DNA of 64,000 nt from Eucommia ulmoides. Lineage: Eukaryota; Streptophyta; Magnoliopsida; Garryales; Eucommiaceae. Made by a program: the position numbers and the translations under genes. A model generated the notes under the pieces. It did not search any database. It had not been told where the DNA came from and saw only the letters and a list, made by a program, of their open reading frames with translations. The stretch covers positions 8,279,546 to 8,343,545 of the forward strand of contig CM028334.1 of the NCBI GenBank assembly GCA_016647705.1. The letters run 5' to 3'. Shown here piece by piece: positions 40,979-52,715 of the stretch; position 1 is the stretch's first letter; every line of letters starts with the position of its first letter.

Positions 40979-41710
40979 TAAGAGAAGGGCATTAATATTT
41001 TTTTTGCAAATAAAATTGGTTAAAAGGGTTGGTTAGTATTTTTCAAATGATAAGGGTCATTTGTCATTTTAGACAAAATAATAGGAGGTTATGATCAATG
41101 TTACATATCTCATCTCGAAAATTAATCTAAATTCAAATTATTGTATTGTAAAGGAGTAATGGCACTTTATCTCCTATGCATTGATCAAATTACATATTTT
41201 CTTAAATACTTACCTCGATATGATTTAAACTAAAGTGTAACAATTAATTAATTACCAAAATCGCATAAAATGGTAAATGTACCTTTATATCCAATCTGAC
41301 TCAAATAGATCCAACTCGTTGGAATAAGAAGGTAGAGAAGAGGACAAACGAATATTATCCGATCCGATCTTGGAGTATAAATATCAATTAATATTTACTT
41401 TTTAAGATTTAACAATTAGTTTTAACATAAAATGTTATAATTGCACTTTAATTTGAATTACAAGGGATAATTGCTTATGAAGATTGGATAAATTGTAACT
41501 AATATTCGTTACATGTAAGTAATATTTACTATAAACCGAATTTACTAATCAAGTTCTCACTACAATCCCTGTAATTTCCCTAAAATCCCTGTAATGCAGG
41601 ATTAAAATTCAAGTAAAATCCAATTTAAGAAAATAAATCAAAATTTAAATCTTAAGTGAGACTTTTTTAAAATTAAATTTGTTTTTTGGGACTTCCGACC
41701 AATTAACCTA

Positions 41711-42434
41711 AGTTTATCCTGTATTTAAAAAATGTAAAAATAAATAAAAAATTGATTTTAATTATTTTTCATTGAAATTTTATATTTCAAGAGATGAATG
41801 TAGCAAGACCTGTCCACTTAAATTTTCTCACTCTTTTGAATAGATTTTATGTAGATAATATCAATATTATTTCCACCTTGTTAAACACAGATTTGACTTT
41901 GATTGGTTGTTTTTAGATTAAAGAGAAATTTTATTACCTTTTTAAATTGTAAAAAATACTTTGAAAAAATCAATAAACATCACCTAATTAAGATGAGCAA
42001 GCTCCGATTTATGATACATTCAATATTTTAAATCGCGGTATCGGATTACGTAATGGTCGCAATGTAATAGTATCAGAAGTATCGTCCTATTCATAACAGG
42101 ATTTGGTCTTCACGGTCATGAGTTTAATAAAATCACTAGAAAATCCTCAAACATTCAATAATTGTAATTCTTCTACTCATTTAATCCTTAATAAACACAT
42201 TCTAATAGATAATATAACATTTAACTACATATACAACACATTAAAAGTATAAAAAAGACGAAAAATAAAAATAAGGAACTGTTATACTGAACAAATTTAA
42301 AAATAAAAATAAAAATACACAACATTTAATAAAAAAAAAATGGTACAGAACAAAGGAGTAAATCAAATATGGGTAGGATTGATATTAAACCAAATATGTG
42401 TAGAAATTAAATTGAATATGGACAAACATACATT

Positions 42435-42484
<50 letters not shown>

Positions 42485-42763
42485 AATTTTACACAGATAT
42501 GTCTGAAAACAGAAAATCATGACATTTTGGTGGAGAAATTCCTCTAAAATGCTTGATTTTGACTGAAAATAGAGTAAAGGGCTTGGATTTTGTTGATGGA
42601 GTGGAGGAGGGCTAGATAGCATAGATTTGGCTGAAACTTGGTTAATTGGCTAGGTTGCATTAATGATGGAGGAGGGCTGGGTGTGAAGAGAAAGGTGAGG
42701 AAAAGAGTTGTTTGGACTCAGATATGAAGAATCGGTTGTTAGGACCATTACACTGATGTGTAA
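41711..42763 (+). repeat. 1.05-kb direct repeat, copy A
   Basis: Colinear with 43785-44818: shared phrases include 'gatgaatgtagcaagacctgtcc' (variant in B), 'aataggatttggtcttcacggtc'-type text, 'aacacattctaatagat' and 'aagagttgtttggactcagata', ending 'cattacactgatgtgtaa'. Includes a (TA)n tract at 42439-42478 that is short in copy B. Confidence 0.85.
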
Positions 42764-43215
42764 TGATGAGCTTACAGGTGATGGCGAGGACGAGGAAGAT
42801 GACGGCGACAAGTTCGGTGAGGAGGAGAACGGCAAAGACAACGACGGGTAGGAGGAGAACAACGAAGATGATGGCGAGAAGGAGGACGACCATGACAATG
42901 GCGATGAACGAAGACCAGAGAAATGTCATAAAATGAACGATTTCAAAAATGAGTGGAAAGAGGATTGATCAAGGGTTCTCACTAGCAATTTGAGAAATAC
43001 CAAGCGCGTCCTCAATGGGATGGGAAGGGATGGACACAAATTTTGTATTTTTTTTGTTTCTCATTTTCTTAACATTTTGAAAATTAATTCTCACTTTTTG
43101 GGTTGAGTTGAGAACATAATTGAGTTTACCAAACTCATTCCTAAACGTCAATCCCAAAATTTTTGGGATGGGTTGAGTTGAGTTGGATTAGAAACACTAA
43201 TCAAATGAGCTCTAA
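42764..43215. mobile_element. Possible MITE with GA(C/T)-triplet block
   Basis: A triplet-rich block (gacgaggaagatgacggcgac-like, 42780-42910) is followed by a 'gggatgggttgagttgagtt' segment ending 'aatcaaatgagctc', a common end of plant MITEs. Downstream of the GSTU stop codon. Borders uncertain. Confidence 0.3.
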
Positions 43216-43331
43216 AGTGCCATAACATGATTATAAAATTACATATAACAGCTTGTGATAAAACCGTAGTTTTACTGATTTGTTATTGTACAACCAATTA
43301 TTATAAACTAAGTATGCCAAACCACCTAATC

Positions 43332-43706
43332 TCAGGCGGATTGAAGGGCCCTCTTTCTAAGAAATTGGAACATCTTCACCAGTCTTGTCGGTGGCGCGAC
43401 AGTCTCCTCCACCAGGGAGATTTGACCTACGGCGGCAATCCAAGCATAGATCATCGGAAACATTTCCTTGTCAATGATTTTAATACCCATCAATTCTTCA
43501 ATGGCCATGTTGGTATTCATTGATGGCATCATAATCACGTCCAGTAGATCCAAATCGATGTTGTCACCAGAAGGTCGACTGCCTGAAATTGAGAAGATTG
43601 CTTCCTTGTGTTGTTCCACAATCATCAATTTGTCTGAAATTTCTTTGATGGTGTTCTTTTGTGTGTCCCCTTCTGATCTGACGATCTTGCGTACGTTCTC
43701 AAATAG
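43332..43706 (-). CDS. GSTU: Tau-class glutathione S-transferase, exon 2
   Basis: Exon 2 begins after a 'gacaacag' acceptor at 43707 and runs 125 codons to TGA at 43332-43334, with no stop. It encodes the helical C-terminal substrate-binding domain: LFENVRKIVRSEGDTQK, IKEISDKLMIVEQ, LLDVIMMPSMNT, EELMGIKIIDKEMFPMIYAW and TRLVKMFQFLRK. Tau GSTs show 'LLDIV....' and 'EE..GVK..D.EK.P....W' here. Joined to exon 1 in phase 0 it gives 232 residues, the usual tau length. The enzyme conjugates glutathione to xenobiotics and stress metabolites in the cytosol. The exon lies between two copies of a 1.05-kb direct repeat. Confidence 0.85.
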   Translation of the reverse strand, partial: LFENVRKIVRSEGDTQKNTIKEISDKLMIVEQHKEAIFSISGSRPSGDNIDLDLLDVIMMPSMNTNMAIEELMGIKIIDKEMFPMIYAWIAAVGQISLVEETVAPPTRLVKMFQFLRKRALQSA

Positions 43707-43784
43707 CTGTTGTCAAAGATTATTTAGTGGAGGAGAGAAGAATATAAATTATTGGGGTTAGGTAAGCTTATTAAAATTAGGTTT

Positions 43785-44818
43785 GATCCAAAGTTTATTT
43801 TGTATTTAAAAAATTCAAAAAATAAAAAATTGATTTTAATTATTTTTCATTCAAAATTTATATTTCAAGAGATGAATACAGTAAGACTTGTCCACTTAAA
43901 TTTTCTCAAACTCTTTTGAATTATATCTTTTATGTACATAATATCAATATTATTTCCACCTTGTTAAACACACATTTGATTTTGATTGCTTGTTTTTAGA
44001 TAAAAAGTATTTTTTATTACTTTTTAAAATTGTAAAAAATACTTAGAAAAAATCGACAAACATCACCTAATTAATATTAGATGAGCAAGCTAAGCTTTAT
44101 GATACATCCAAGACTTCAAATTGTAGTATCAAATTACGTAAAGGGAACGGTCGCGGTGTAATTACCAAGAGTATCGTTTCATTCATAACAGGATTTGGTC
44201 TTCACGGTCGTGAGTTTAATAAAATCACTAGAAAATCTCAAAAACTCAATAATTGTAATACTGCTATTCATTTAACCCTTAATAAACACATTCTAATAGA
44301 TATTATAACATTTAACTACATATACAACACATTAAAAGTATAAAAAAGATGAAAAATAAAAATTATGAATTATTATACTGAACAAACTTAAAAAAAATAA
44401 AAAAAATACACAACATTTAATAAAAAAAATCTAGTACAGAACAAAAGAGTAAACCAAATATGGGTAGGACTGATATTAAACCAAATATGTGCTGAAATTA
44501 AAACGAATATGGACAAAAATCTAAATACACACACATATATATGAAATTTATACAAATATGTCTGAAAACAAAAAATCCCGATGTTTTGATGAAGAAATTC
44601 TGCTAAAATGCTTGAATCTAACTGAAAATGAAGTGAAGGACTTGGATCTTGCCAATGGAGTGAAGGAGGACTAGATAGCCTATATCTGGTTGAAACTTGG
44701 TTGGCTAGATTGTATGAAGGATGGAGAAGGGTTGGGTGTGAGAAGAATGGTGAGGAAAAGAGTTGTTTGGACTCAGATATGCAGAATTGGCTGTAAGGAC
44801 CATTACACTGATGTGTAA
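43785..44818 (+). repeat. 1.05-kb direct repeat, copy B (inside the GSTU intron)
   Basis: Same orientation and order as 41711-42763. After the shared end 'gatgtgtaa' the copies part, B continuing into 'cgactagtagttccgttattag'. Confidence 0.85.
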
Positions 44819-45283
44819 CGACTAGTAGTTCCGTTATTAGCCGTTACAGATGTAAATTGGTCTACAATTGATTTATCGGCCCGTAACGATAACCGAGGGC
44901 CGAAAATCCGTTATGTATCAATCATTACGTTATATGACGGCCGATACTTAAACCATGTATTACCGCAAATTATGTTTCATTTTAGCGAGAAAAACATAAG
45001 AAAGGGATATAGATGAGAAATTTTCATTTATCTTTTTGTCTAAACCATATATATTTTTATTTTATTTTTTCAAGAAATTACACTCCTTTCTCCTAATGCT
45101 TAGTTCCGTCAATAAAATGCGCTCCTCTTTTTCAATTGGCATTAGTAAATGAAGTGTGTCTAAATATACATCCTCTTTTGTTAGCCCTACATCTCCATCC
45201 CATCCCAGTCAACCTCCTGCCCCGCTGTCCCCAACCCCTCTGTCTCGCATCTCAACCCTTCTTCTTCTTCTTCCTCTTAGCTC

Positions 45284-45331
<48 letters not shown>
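45284..45331 (+). repeat. (TG)n(TA)n microsatellite in the intron
   Basis: About 13 TG followed by about 11 TA dinucleotides. Confidence 0.95.
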
Positions 45332-45332
<1 letters not shown>

Positions 45333-46097
45333 GTAAAGATAGTGAAAACCAGAGAAAAAGAAAGAGGAGGAGGAAGACAGGGTGGTAAAGGGAGGCGTCA
45401 AAGAGGGGAGTGGGGGCCCGTTGGGTGTCGGTCGGGAGGGGGGTTTAAGAGGACCAGCATGAGGTGGAGAGGGGTTGGGGTGACCGGCGGGAGTAGTGTG
45501 TGAGTTGTGAAAATTTCAAAAAATAAATGGATAAAAAAAAAAGGGTAAAGTTATTTTAAAAGGGGTATAAAAGTAATTTCTTAATAACTTCAATATTTTA
45601 AAGAAGCGTTTATATAAATACCTAAATTTATTTTGTTTGAGAGAGGAAAGGTTCATGCAGTTCCGCAAAAAATAAGGGTTTATCTCCCGATTGAACAAAT
45701 ACTAGTTTTAGACCCGCAAAATATGCGGATCTTAGAAAAAAAATATATTAATATATATTTTTAATTTGAATATTTTGATATTATAATTTTGATTCTTGAT
45801 CTATATATAACAAAAAACATAAAGTATTTTTTAAAGGATAAATTTTTTTTAGAGTTTCACTTTAAATTTATATAAATTATACAAGTATATGAAATTTTAA
45901 AGATTTTAGTTGATTTTTTTTAAAAATAAAAGAGTAAAAATGTATATTTTTAAAAAATTAGGAGTAATTAGTTCTTAGAAAATTTAATTACAAAATATTA
46001 ATAATAAAAAATAAGATCTTGACCATTGATTTGATAGGAATAAAAAAATTCCTTGTTTTATATGATTTAGGAGAGCTAAATGAAAAGGGGGACTTAC

Positions 46098-46415
46098 ATT
46101 TTGTTGGAGAAAACTGGCCCAGAACCGAACCTGGGCTCTCTTGTAAGGATCTTCAGGTAGAAGTTTTGGGGCACCTTTCCATGTTTCATCTATGTATTCG
46201 AGGATGGGGAGTGACTCACAGATGGGTTTTCCATTATGAACAATCACAGGGACTTTCTTATGGACAAGGTTGTACTTAAGGAGCAACTCACTCTTGTTTG
46301 TCAAGTCTTCTTCCACATATTCATAGGGTATGCCCTTAAGTTTAAGGGCCAATTCCACCCTCTTCACAAAAGGGCTAAACCACATCCCATGTAGCTTCAC
46401 TTTGCTGGTTTCCTC

Positions 46416-46421
<6 letters not shown>
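46098..46421 (-). CDS. GSTU: Tau-class glutathione S-transferase, exon 1
   Basis: ATG at 46421 opens [20 protein letters not shown], and 108 uninterrupted codons lead to the donor GTAAGT. This is the thioredoxin-fold, glutathione-binding domain: catalytic Ser16 in [19 protein letters not shown] with the cis-Pro (Val57-Pro58), and [12 protein letters not shown] with Glu69-Ser70 that bind the glutamyl group. The exon ends [13 protein letters not shown], the normal tau exon junction. All key residues are present, and no stop or frameshift is seen. The start is supported by the TATA box and GA-rich leader just upstream. Together with exon 2 it is the only intact host gene I can support in the window. 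Confidence 0.93.

Positions 46422-46453
<32 letters not shown>
46422..46453 (-). promoter_or_regulatory. GA-rich 5' leader, (GA)n
   Basis: About 16 GA dinucleotides directly before the GSTU start codon on the coding strand. GA tracts in 5' leaders are common in plants and bind BBR/BPC factors. Confidence 0.7.
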
Positions 46454-46454
<1 letters not shown>

Positions 46455-46474
46455 ACTTGCCCATATGCAATAGA

Positions 46475-46483
46475 CTTTATATA
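46475..46483 (-). promoter_or_regulatory. TATA box of GSTU
   Basis: TATATAAAG on the minus strand, 54 bases upstream of the ATG, which puts the transcription start within the GA tract. Confidence 0.75.
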
Positions 46484-47037
46484 CTTGCACGTTTGGTGGG
46501 TATGTTAAGATTGACTTTTAATGTTGAAAAATTGGTGGGTATGATGCATGCACTGATGTATTTTCAGTACCTTCTATCACATAAGAAGGCATGTCATTGG
46601 CATGAGGGTTTTTTCAATTTTATTTTTTATTTTATTTTTTATGGTAAGGTGTTGTGCGGTCCATTTTGCGTGCATCTTAACTAATCACCTCACAAAGTAA
46701 TATTAAGGACGCATTCTCACATATCGATCTGGTGCATTCGAGATTAAATTTAAAATTTAATTCCCGAAATGTTCCTCAAAGGAGTCGAATATTGGTAGAC
46801 AAGAAGAGGAACACCTCTCTTTGCCAACCGGATGACTATTTGTTGAGTGTTTGTTGACAAAAGTTAGTACAAGAAAGAAAAATTGTTAGGCTTAGAGGTA
46901 CATGGCTTTTTTAAAAAGATAGTTGCCACCGTTCGAGATTGAGTTTGTTCACGGGTTCAAAGAAAAATTGTTTTCTCAAGATACAAGCCAGAAAATTTAG
47001 AAACAATAATTTTGATGATTTTTCTTTCTTCTTCTCT
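46484..47037. other. Upstream region of GSTU, nothing further recognised
   Basis: Mixed sequence with no supported gene; it would contain the promoter of the GSTU gene. Confidence 0.5.
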
Positions 47038-47038
47038 T

Positions 47039-47039
<1 letters not shown>

Positions 47040-47088
<49 letters not shown>
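47040..47088 (+). repeat. Poly-T tract (about 50 T)
   Basis: Uninterrupted T run preceded by CTTCTTCTCTTTC; the exact length is unreliable in assemblies. Confidence 0.9.
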
Positions 47089-47110
47089 CTGTAAATATAG
47101 AAATAAGGTA

Positions 47111-47332
47111 GAATTTCAAGAATTTATAATTCCAATATGACAAAATTAATTTTGTTGGTTTCTAAAAGTGATTAACACCTCGAATTGGTCTAGTCAAAGT
47201 CCACGTATGAATTTCTTGCTGAGATAAAATTTCAAGAATTTATAATTCCAACATGACAAAATTAATTTTGTTGGTATCTAAAAGTGATTAACACCTCAAG
47301 TTAATATAGTCAAAGTCCACCTATGAATTTCT
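47111..47332 (+). repeat. 116-bp tandem duplication
   Basis: Two head-to-tail copies, each containing 'ttcaagaatttataattcca', 'aaaattaattttgttgg' and 'tctaaaagtgattaacacctc'. The second is cut at or near the LTR border at 47333. Confidence 0.88.
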
Positions 47333-48421
47333 TGTTGGGATGGAGATTTTGAGTTTGGAGTTCAGAAATTGAAGATCGAAGTTCTTTGAACGTCCGTGGT
47401 CCATAGTCAATTTTTTTAAAATCCAAGCTAAGGTTCCGAGTTTGTACCTATACCAAGACCCACTGGGGTTGTGCCTTGTGAAGTGCCTCTGGCGTGAAAA
47501 TAAGAGCTCAGGGGAGAAAGACTATAGTATGCGTCGATGTGGTAGTTGAGCATTACCTGGGATATTGGATGTCTAAGTATTTATAGACGAAGAAGAGCTC
47601 AATTAACACCGCAAGATTTGGGGCCTGAGCACGGTTAATTACTTTGACTCAGCGTGTGGCCAATGAGCTGGCGCGTGAGGAGATTAGGCTTCCGGGCTTG
47701 GCCATCCATCCCGTCTAGGAGAGTTCATGGGTCGACCCAACTAGCTTTAGGGCTCAGCCTATGATGACCGTGACATCGAAGTCGGTTGATCTTCCCTCGT
47801 TCTTGAACTTTGGATGGAAATCCTTGCTCTGAGAACATAAAGACATTGGTAGGGATTTCTAAAAAGATTAACAGGGCATAATCAAGTTGGGGAGCGGAGC
47901 TTGGACGAAGCCTTCAGGGACTCTAAACGGAGAACAAAGCACGGACAAAGCCTCCAAGGGGCTCCCATATCTATGTTTACCGTGTAGGGGCTGAACAAAT
48001 AACAGAGAACGGAACTTGGCATAGACACAAAGGTGTTCCCCTTTGGTGAAATGACCAAGTACAAACAGCTCGAAAGCCGGAGCTTGGCGAAGATCCAAAG
48101 GTGTCTCCCTTTGGTGATGACCGAGCACAAGGACCCAAAGGTGTTCTCCTTTGGTGATGACCGAGCACAAGCAGCTCGAAGGCCGGAGCTCGACGAAGAT
48201 CCAAAGGTCCCCCTTTGGTGATGACTGAGTAGGGACAGTTCAGATGCCGGAGCTCGATGAAGGCCCACTGGTGTTCTCCTTTGGAAATGACTGATCACAA
48301 GCAAATTGGAGGCCGAAGCTCGGCTGACTAGGCATACTTAATCATTGTAGTGACATACACGCCAAGTACGTATACGAATTTCTGAGTGGTTGGAATAGGC
48401 TGATCAAAATGCCCCACATCA
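47333..48421 (-). repeat. LTR (probably solo), minus strand
   Basis: Read on the minus strand it starts TGATGTGGGGCATTTTGATC (48421) and ends ATCTCCATCCCAACA (47333). It has a promoter-like CTATAAATACTTAG near 47575 and the R/U5-type phrase CTTTCTCCCCTGAGCTCTTA, as in many plant gypsy LTRs. No coding region or partner LTR is seen. A clear 5-bp duplication was not found, so borders are approximate. Confidence 0.55.
48018..48335 (-). repeat. Minisatellite of about 70-bp units inside the LTR
   Basis: Four to five units of the form CCAAAGGTGTTCTCCTTTGG, TGATGACCGAGCACAAGCAG and CTCGAAGGCCGGAGCTCGAC, one of them shortened. Each contains the inverted repeat CCAAAGG/CCTTTGG. Confidence 0.88.
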
Positions 48422-50280
48422 AATTTAAATTTCTATGGACGTAATTCTAAAGGGGGTGCTTACTTGTGGCTCCTATAAGTGGGCTAAACTACCAATTTGA
48501 CCAATATTTTTAGGGGTTATTAAACAATCCTCTGTTTATATTCAGTCATATTTGTCCCTGTAATCATTGTTAACTTTGTAATCTAATTACATATTTGGGT
48601 TAGTCTTGATGAGATTTTCATATCGATATCACATTTATTATTTTTTCCACTAGTTTTGATTTTTAGTTGAATTAATAAATTGAAAAATATCCACGTTTTT
48701 TGTTGTATTGAAATACACATTATACAAGAAGTAATGTGTAAATATAAACTATTTTAAGTTTTTATTCACAAAAATATTTGGTGTGTTGAATTTAATACCA
48801 TCATAATTTTCCTTAGTATACCATGAAAAACGTTTATAAGGATGTGAAAATTAAGATTTATATTGGAATGGCTAATGAACTATAAGTTTTCTATTTATGT
48901 AAATAAAAAAAATGCAAGTTTTGTTATATTCGAATACAAATTATATGTAATTTCTAATCAAATTTTGTATGAAAACAAATCAATTAATCAAGTTGAATTC
49001 AACATGATTGGGATGTATGATACCCCAAAAATGCACAAAGTACTGGATCGTCGCTTTTAAAACCCGAAAATGCATGAAGTACTGGATTGTTGCTTTTAAA
49101 CAGTCAATTTTCAAATTGTTAGAAAAAAGTGGACTTGCTTGATTAGATGTAGTCGTTGGCGACGTCCCATATATACAATAAATCTCACCTTAAATTTTCA
49201 TTCTTGATATATACTTACCCGGTTGAAAACCTCAATCGAGTAAGAACCTTGATCATTATCGATCAAAACTCCACATAATCCATAAGTTGTGAAAAGATGG
49301 TGCATACAAGAAGGTCTATGGAGATAAGGAACACTAATACGATTTATGATCCCGTTATTCTCAGAGATTTAGGTTAGTTTTCTTCCAAATTTCTTCTGAA
49401 AAGCTTGATTCTTTTTCGTTCTTCACACCCTATTATGAAATTGCACCGTGAAATTGTTGTCCTTAACTTGAGTGTTTTGCAATCATTTTTTTTTAAAAAA
49501 AAATTGTAATTTCATGATATAATACATCAATACATGTGTATGGATCATCGGCCAACACCCTATTGGATCAAATTAATTTGCTTTTCGTTCTTACTATGTG
49601 TTGATGAATTATGCTTCTTCTAATTCAGTATTTTTCAAAGACCCAACATCTTTTTTGGGTTATGTTAAATTCAACTTCTGCTAAAAAAATTTGCAGACGA
49701 CGAACAACCAATCACGAGGCCAAATGTTGTTAGAAAATATTTTGAGTGAAGGTAATATGCTAATTTATTTTTCAATACCTTTGTTTCTTGTAACCTACTA
49801 AATGTTTCGATAATATACATGTCTAAAGTTCGTATAATTTTTGTTTTTTAATGCTACTGGAGATTTTGAGTATGCCACTAGTAATAATAAGCATGATGAT
49901 GGTTCTTATTTTGATGAAGGTTCTATTGTTCAAATTTTTTTAAGAATTCATTATTAATCAATCTATTAATATATTTTGTATTTCTATTATGTTGAATTCA
50001 ACGTCAAAATTTTGAATATGAGTGTAAAATGTGTTTGTTTTTTGCAATGTCTTTGTCTATTGAATTCAATATTATCATGAGATGTTTATCGGTGGCTGCC
50101 ATTTTTACAGTCCACAGGTAAATTTACATCCCCCACACAATTATGGATATCAACACAATTGCAAGAACCTAATTATACTTGGTTATTTAATGTGTTTTTC
50201 CAAAATCGCAACGAACGAAGTCTGAGATGGGTTCATAAAAAAACTGGTACTTCGTCACAATGTATTAACCCTCGCTTGCT
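48422..50280. other. Intergenic region, sparse; one doubtful small spliced ORF
   Basis: AT-rich. A 46-bp phrase is duplicated at 49023-49102 (atgcacaaagtactggatcg / atgcatgaagtactggattg). A possible two-exon ORF (49293 to about 49740; MVHTRRSMEIRNTNTIYDPV, then after a 'ttgcag' acceptor DDEQPITRPNVVRKYFE) would give about 42 residues. No family is recognised. Confidence 0.35.
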
Positions 50281-50375
50281 ATTATTCTAAGTGGCTTTTG
50301 GTAAGAGCCTTTCTTAGTAAGAGCAAAATCGTGTCTGATACCGATAATTTTTTTTTTTTTTTTGAGAACAAAATG

Positions 50376-51129
50376 GCGTTTGGTAACAATATATTATCCT
50401 AGAAATCAAGAACACTAATTATGAGAAATCATCAAGTAATTGAACCCTAAACCCGAATCGAAATCGAAATCCTAATTCTAAACTTCAATCGAAATCGAAA
50501 TCAAAATTCTAAACCTCAATAGAAATTGAAATCGAAACTCTAATTGAAATCGAAATCAAAACCCTAAATCATGACAAAATCGATTGGTGAAATCAAAAAG
50601 TAGGAGTAGAATTGCGTCGAAATCGAAACCCTAATCGATTGGTGATGGCGAAATCGAAATCTAGGACGAAATCGCAATCGACAACAAAATCGAAATCACG
50701 AAGATAACGGCGATGAGGAACATGACGACAACGAGAACAACGAAGATGACGAGGAACACAACGGCGACGAGGAGCAGGACGGACAATGAGGATGAGGAGG
50801 ACGAGCAAGTCCAAATTTACGCCAACACGAAGAACACGTTGAAGAAGGAGAAGAAAAATAAAGAAGAAGAGAAAGAAAAAATAAGCTTACAGAAATCGAA
50901 ATCGAGACCTCATTAACAATTTTAAAAATACTGGCCATGTCCTTTTGGGAATAGGTGAAAATAACTTCTTCTTTTTTTCTCACTTCTTAAGAAAAAATGG
51001 GAATGATTCTTGGTTTTGAAATAAGAATGGGAACTGAAACATATTTACCAAATGTTTTGGCTAAACAGAAATCCCAAAAATTTGAGAATGGGATGAGAAT
51101 TTTTGGGATGGGAACGGTTACCAAACACA
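50376..51129. mobile_element. MITE-like element with GTTTGGTAAC inverted ends
   Basis: Left GCGTTTGGTAACAA and right GGTTACCAAACACA are inverted copies, about 750 bases apart. The interior holds GAAATC repeats (50455-50700), a triplet-rich block (50700-50830) and 'gggatgggaacgg'. A further left-end copy (aaaatgacgtttggtaac) lies at 52343. TSD not resolved. Confidence 0.45.
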
Positions 51130-52045
51130 ACCTTAGTGTTTTTGCTTTTTTGTTTCTACTTTTAATAAACTGGGATGGAATGAGAATTCTATTTCCAATT
51201 ATGAGTATTCCTAAAATATAAACATGTTAGGTGACGACCATTGTTATGAACTTGTTTCTTTTAATTTATGAGAATGGAAACACGAAACATGTTTGGTTGC
51301 AAAAAACAAATTCTTTAAATGTATATATGGTGGTTAGCGTCGTGGTGGTGGTGGTCAGTGGGATGATAGTGAGAATAGTTTTGTGGGAATGAATAAAAAT
51401 CAACCTTTTTTTATTTCTCAGATTCTCGAGGAATTCAGAAAATTATCTAAAATTACTCACAAAATTTTTGGAATAGAAACACATTTCTGTACATTAATCC
51501 CAAAATTTTGGGAGCATGAATAAGAATCAGGGAACATAAATAGTAACCAAACGGGGCCCTAATGCCTCTTAATTAACATGATATTGTAGTGTTTCTTTAT
51601 CTTTGTGCATCAGATTCACGAGGGATCATGCATAATCATGCGTAATCTATCACGTGTTGTAATCATTAAGTATCGTTCCTCCCAAACATGTGAGAACTAG
51701 GGTTATTCTGGGAGAATGAAAAAGACTAAATTCTCTAGAAGCACTGATGAAGTACCAGGGTGTTTAGTGTCAAAATGAATGTAATTATAGAACGAAAAGT
51801 GTCTAGAAAACAATTGTGTAGTTTCTATTGTCTTGGTTTACACGAAAGGCCTAATAATTTAAGATATCATGTTCATTGTTTGGCTGAGTAAATCCTCTAG
51901 ATTCTTACCAGGGAAGGTTCAAGGCCAAAAGTTATCTGTCCTGATATAGTTGCTTTCTTTTTTAGCTCCCGTTCTATATTTTTTGACTCTGTATTACATA
52001 TTCATGTTTATCTGATCAAATTTCATTCATGTGGAGGACTATTAT

Positions 52046-52082
<37 letters not shown>

Positions 52083-52391
52083 GTATATATATGTATGTAT
52101 GTATATATTTTATGACCTAATTATTTTTGGGGACCCAATCTTATTTTGGGATGTATGAATATACCAATAAATTCTTTTTGGGTAGGAAAAGAATGTGGTA
52201 GATTTATTTGTGTAAAAATCATTTAATAAGAGAATTAAAATTGTTCATTAAGGCAGCGTTTGGTTAGTGTTTTCACTTTTTCCATCCCACTTGAGATGGG
52301 ATGGGATGGAGTGTAATGATAATTATATTTCCTTCTAGGAACAAAATGACGTTTGGTAACGATAAAATTCGGTTTCTTTTTTAAACATAAT
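51130..52391. other. Intergenic; MITE fragments and a (TA)n tract
   Basis: A second 'taaccaaacggggccc' end lies at 51545, a (TA)n/(TATG)n tract at 52048-52112 and 'gcagcgtttggttag' at 52253. No gene recognised. Confidence 0.45.
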
Positions 52392-52715
52392 TGTTGGTGT
52401 ATAAATATTGTACACATGGTCCAGTTGAATGACAGATGGATCCTCTTGCTGAGGTGGAGTCAACGATTGAAAATTCTTCATGTGAGCTATACTGGGTCCC
52501 GGGAGGACTGACTTATTATGCCCAAAGTCCTACTTCTCAGGGAGTGATACCTGTAGAAGGCTCAAATCGGGATTTATCCCCGGTGAAGCCCATCTGGCAC
52601 AAAAATAAGATCTCAAAGAGAAAAGGTATAGAAATGCATTAAGTAAGCAAGAGAACTCAATGTTTGTGTGTAATAAAGCATATCTCAGACTTGCATAGTT
52701 CATAGTATATATAGG
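52392..52715 (-). repeat. Older gypsy LTR fragment (R/U5 side), split by the solo LTR
   Basis: Minus strand: CCTATATATACTATGAAC (interrupted TATA region), then ACATTGAGTTCTCTTGC, TATACCTTTTCTCTTTGAGA, GGCTTCACCGGGGATAA and ending TTATACACCAACA. The layout resembles the LTR at 47333-48421. Its upstream part appears to continue at 54435-54527 beyond the solo LTR. A plus-strand ORF here (52436-52642) is not credible. Confidence 0.5.
52711..52715. repeat. 5-bp target site duplication ATAGG (left)
   Basis: Repeated at 54435-54439, directly after the solo LTR. Confidence 0.9.

Larger units (their letters stand above)
43707..46097 (-). other. GSTU intron (2,391 bp) with inserted repeats
   Basis: Bounded by GTAAGT (46092-46097 on the minus strand) and ..CAACAG. 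Tau GST genes usually have one short intron at this point. Here it holds the direct-repeat copy B (43785-44818), hairpin-like GTTACGG/CGGCCC sequence (44820-44960), a (TG)n(TA)n tract (45284-45331), a G-rich block and an AT-rich segment. Confidence 0.75.

Noticed and set aside
46457..46684. 75-residue plus-strand ORF upstream of GSTU
   Set aside because: It overlaps the GSTU promoter in antisense, has no recognisable domain and ends in low-complexity Phe/Tyr codons.
47882..48304. 140-residue minus-strand ORF rich in His/Gly/Leu repeats
   Set aside because: It translates the minisatellite; overlapping ORFs of similar length exist in other frames of the same repeat.
52436..52642. 68-residue plus-strand ORF
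   Set aside because: It lies in the R/U5 part of a minus-strand LTR fragment and has no known-domain features.
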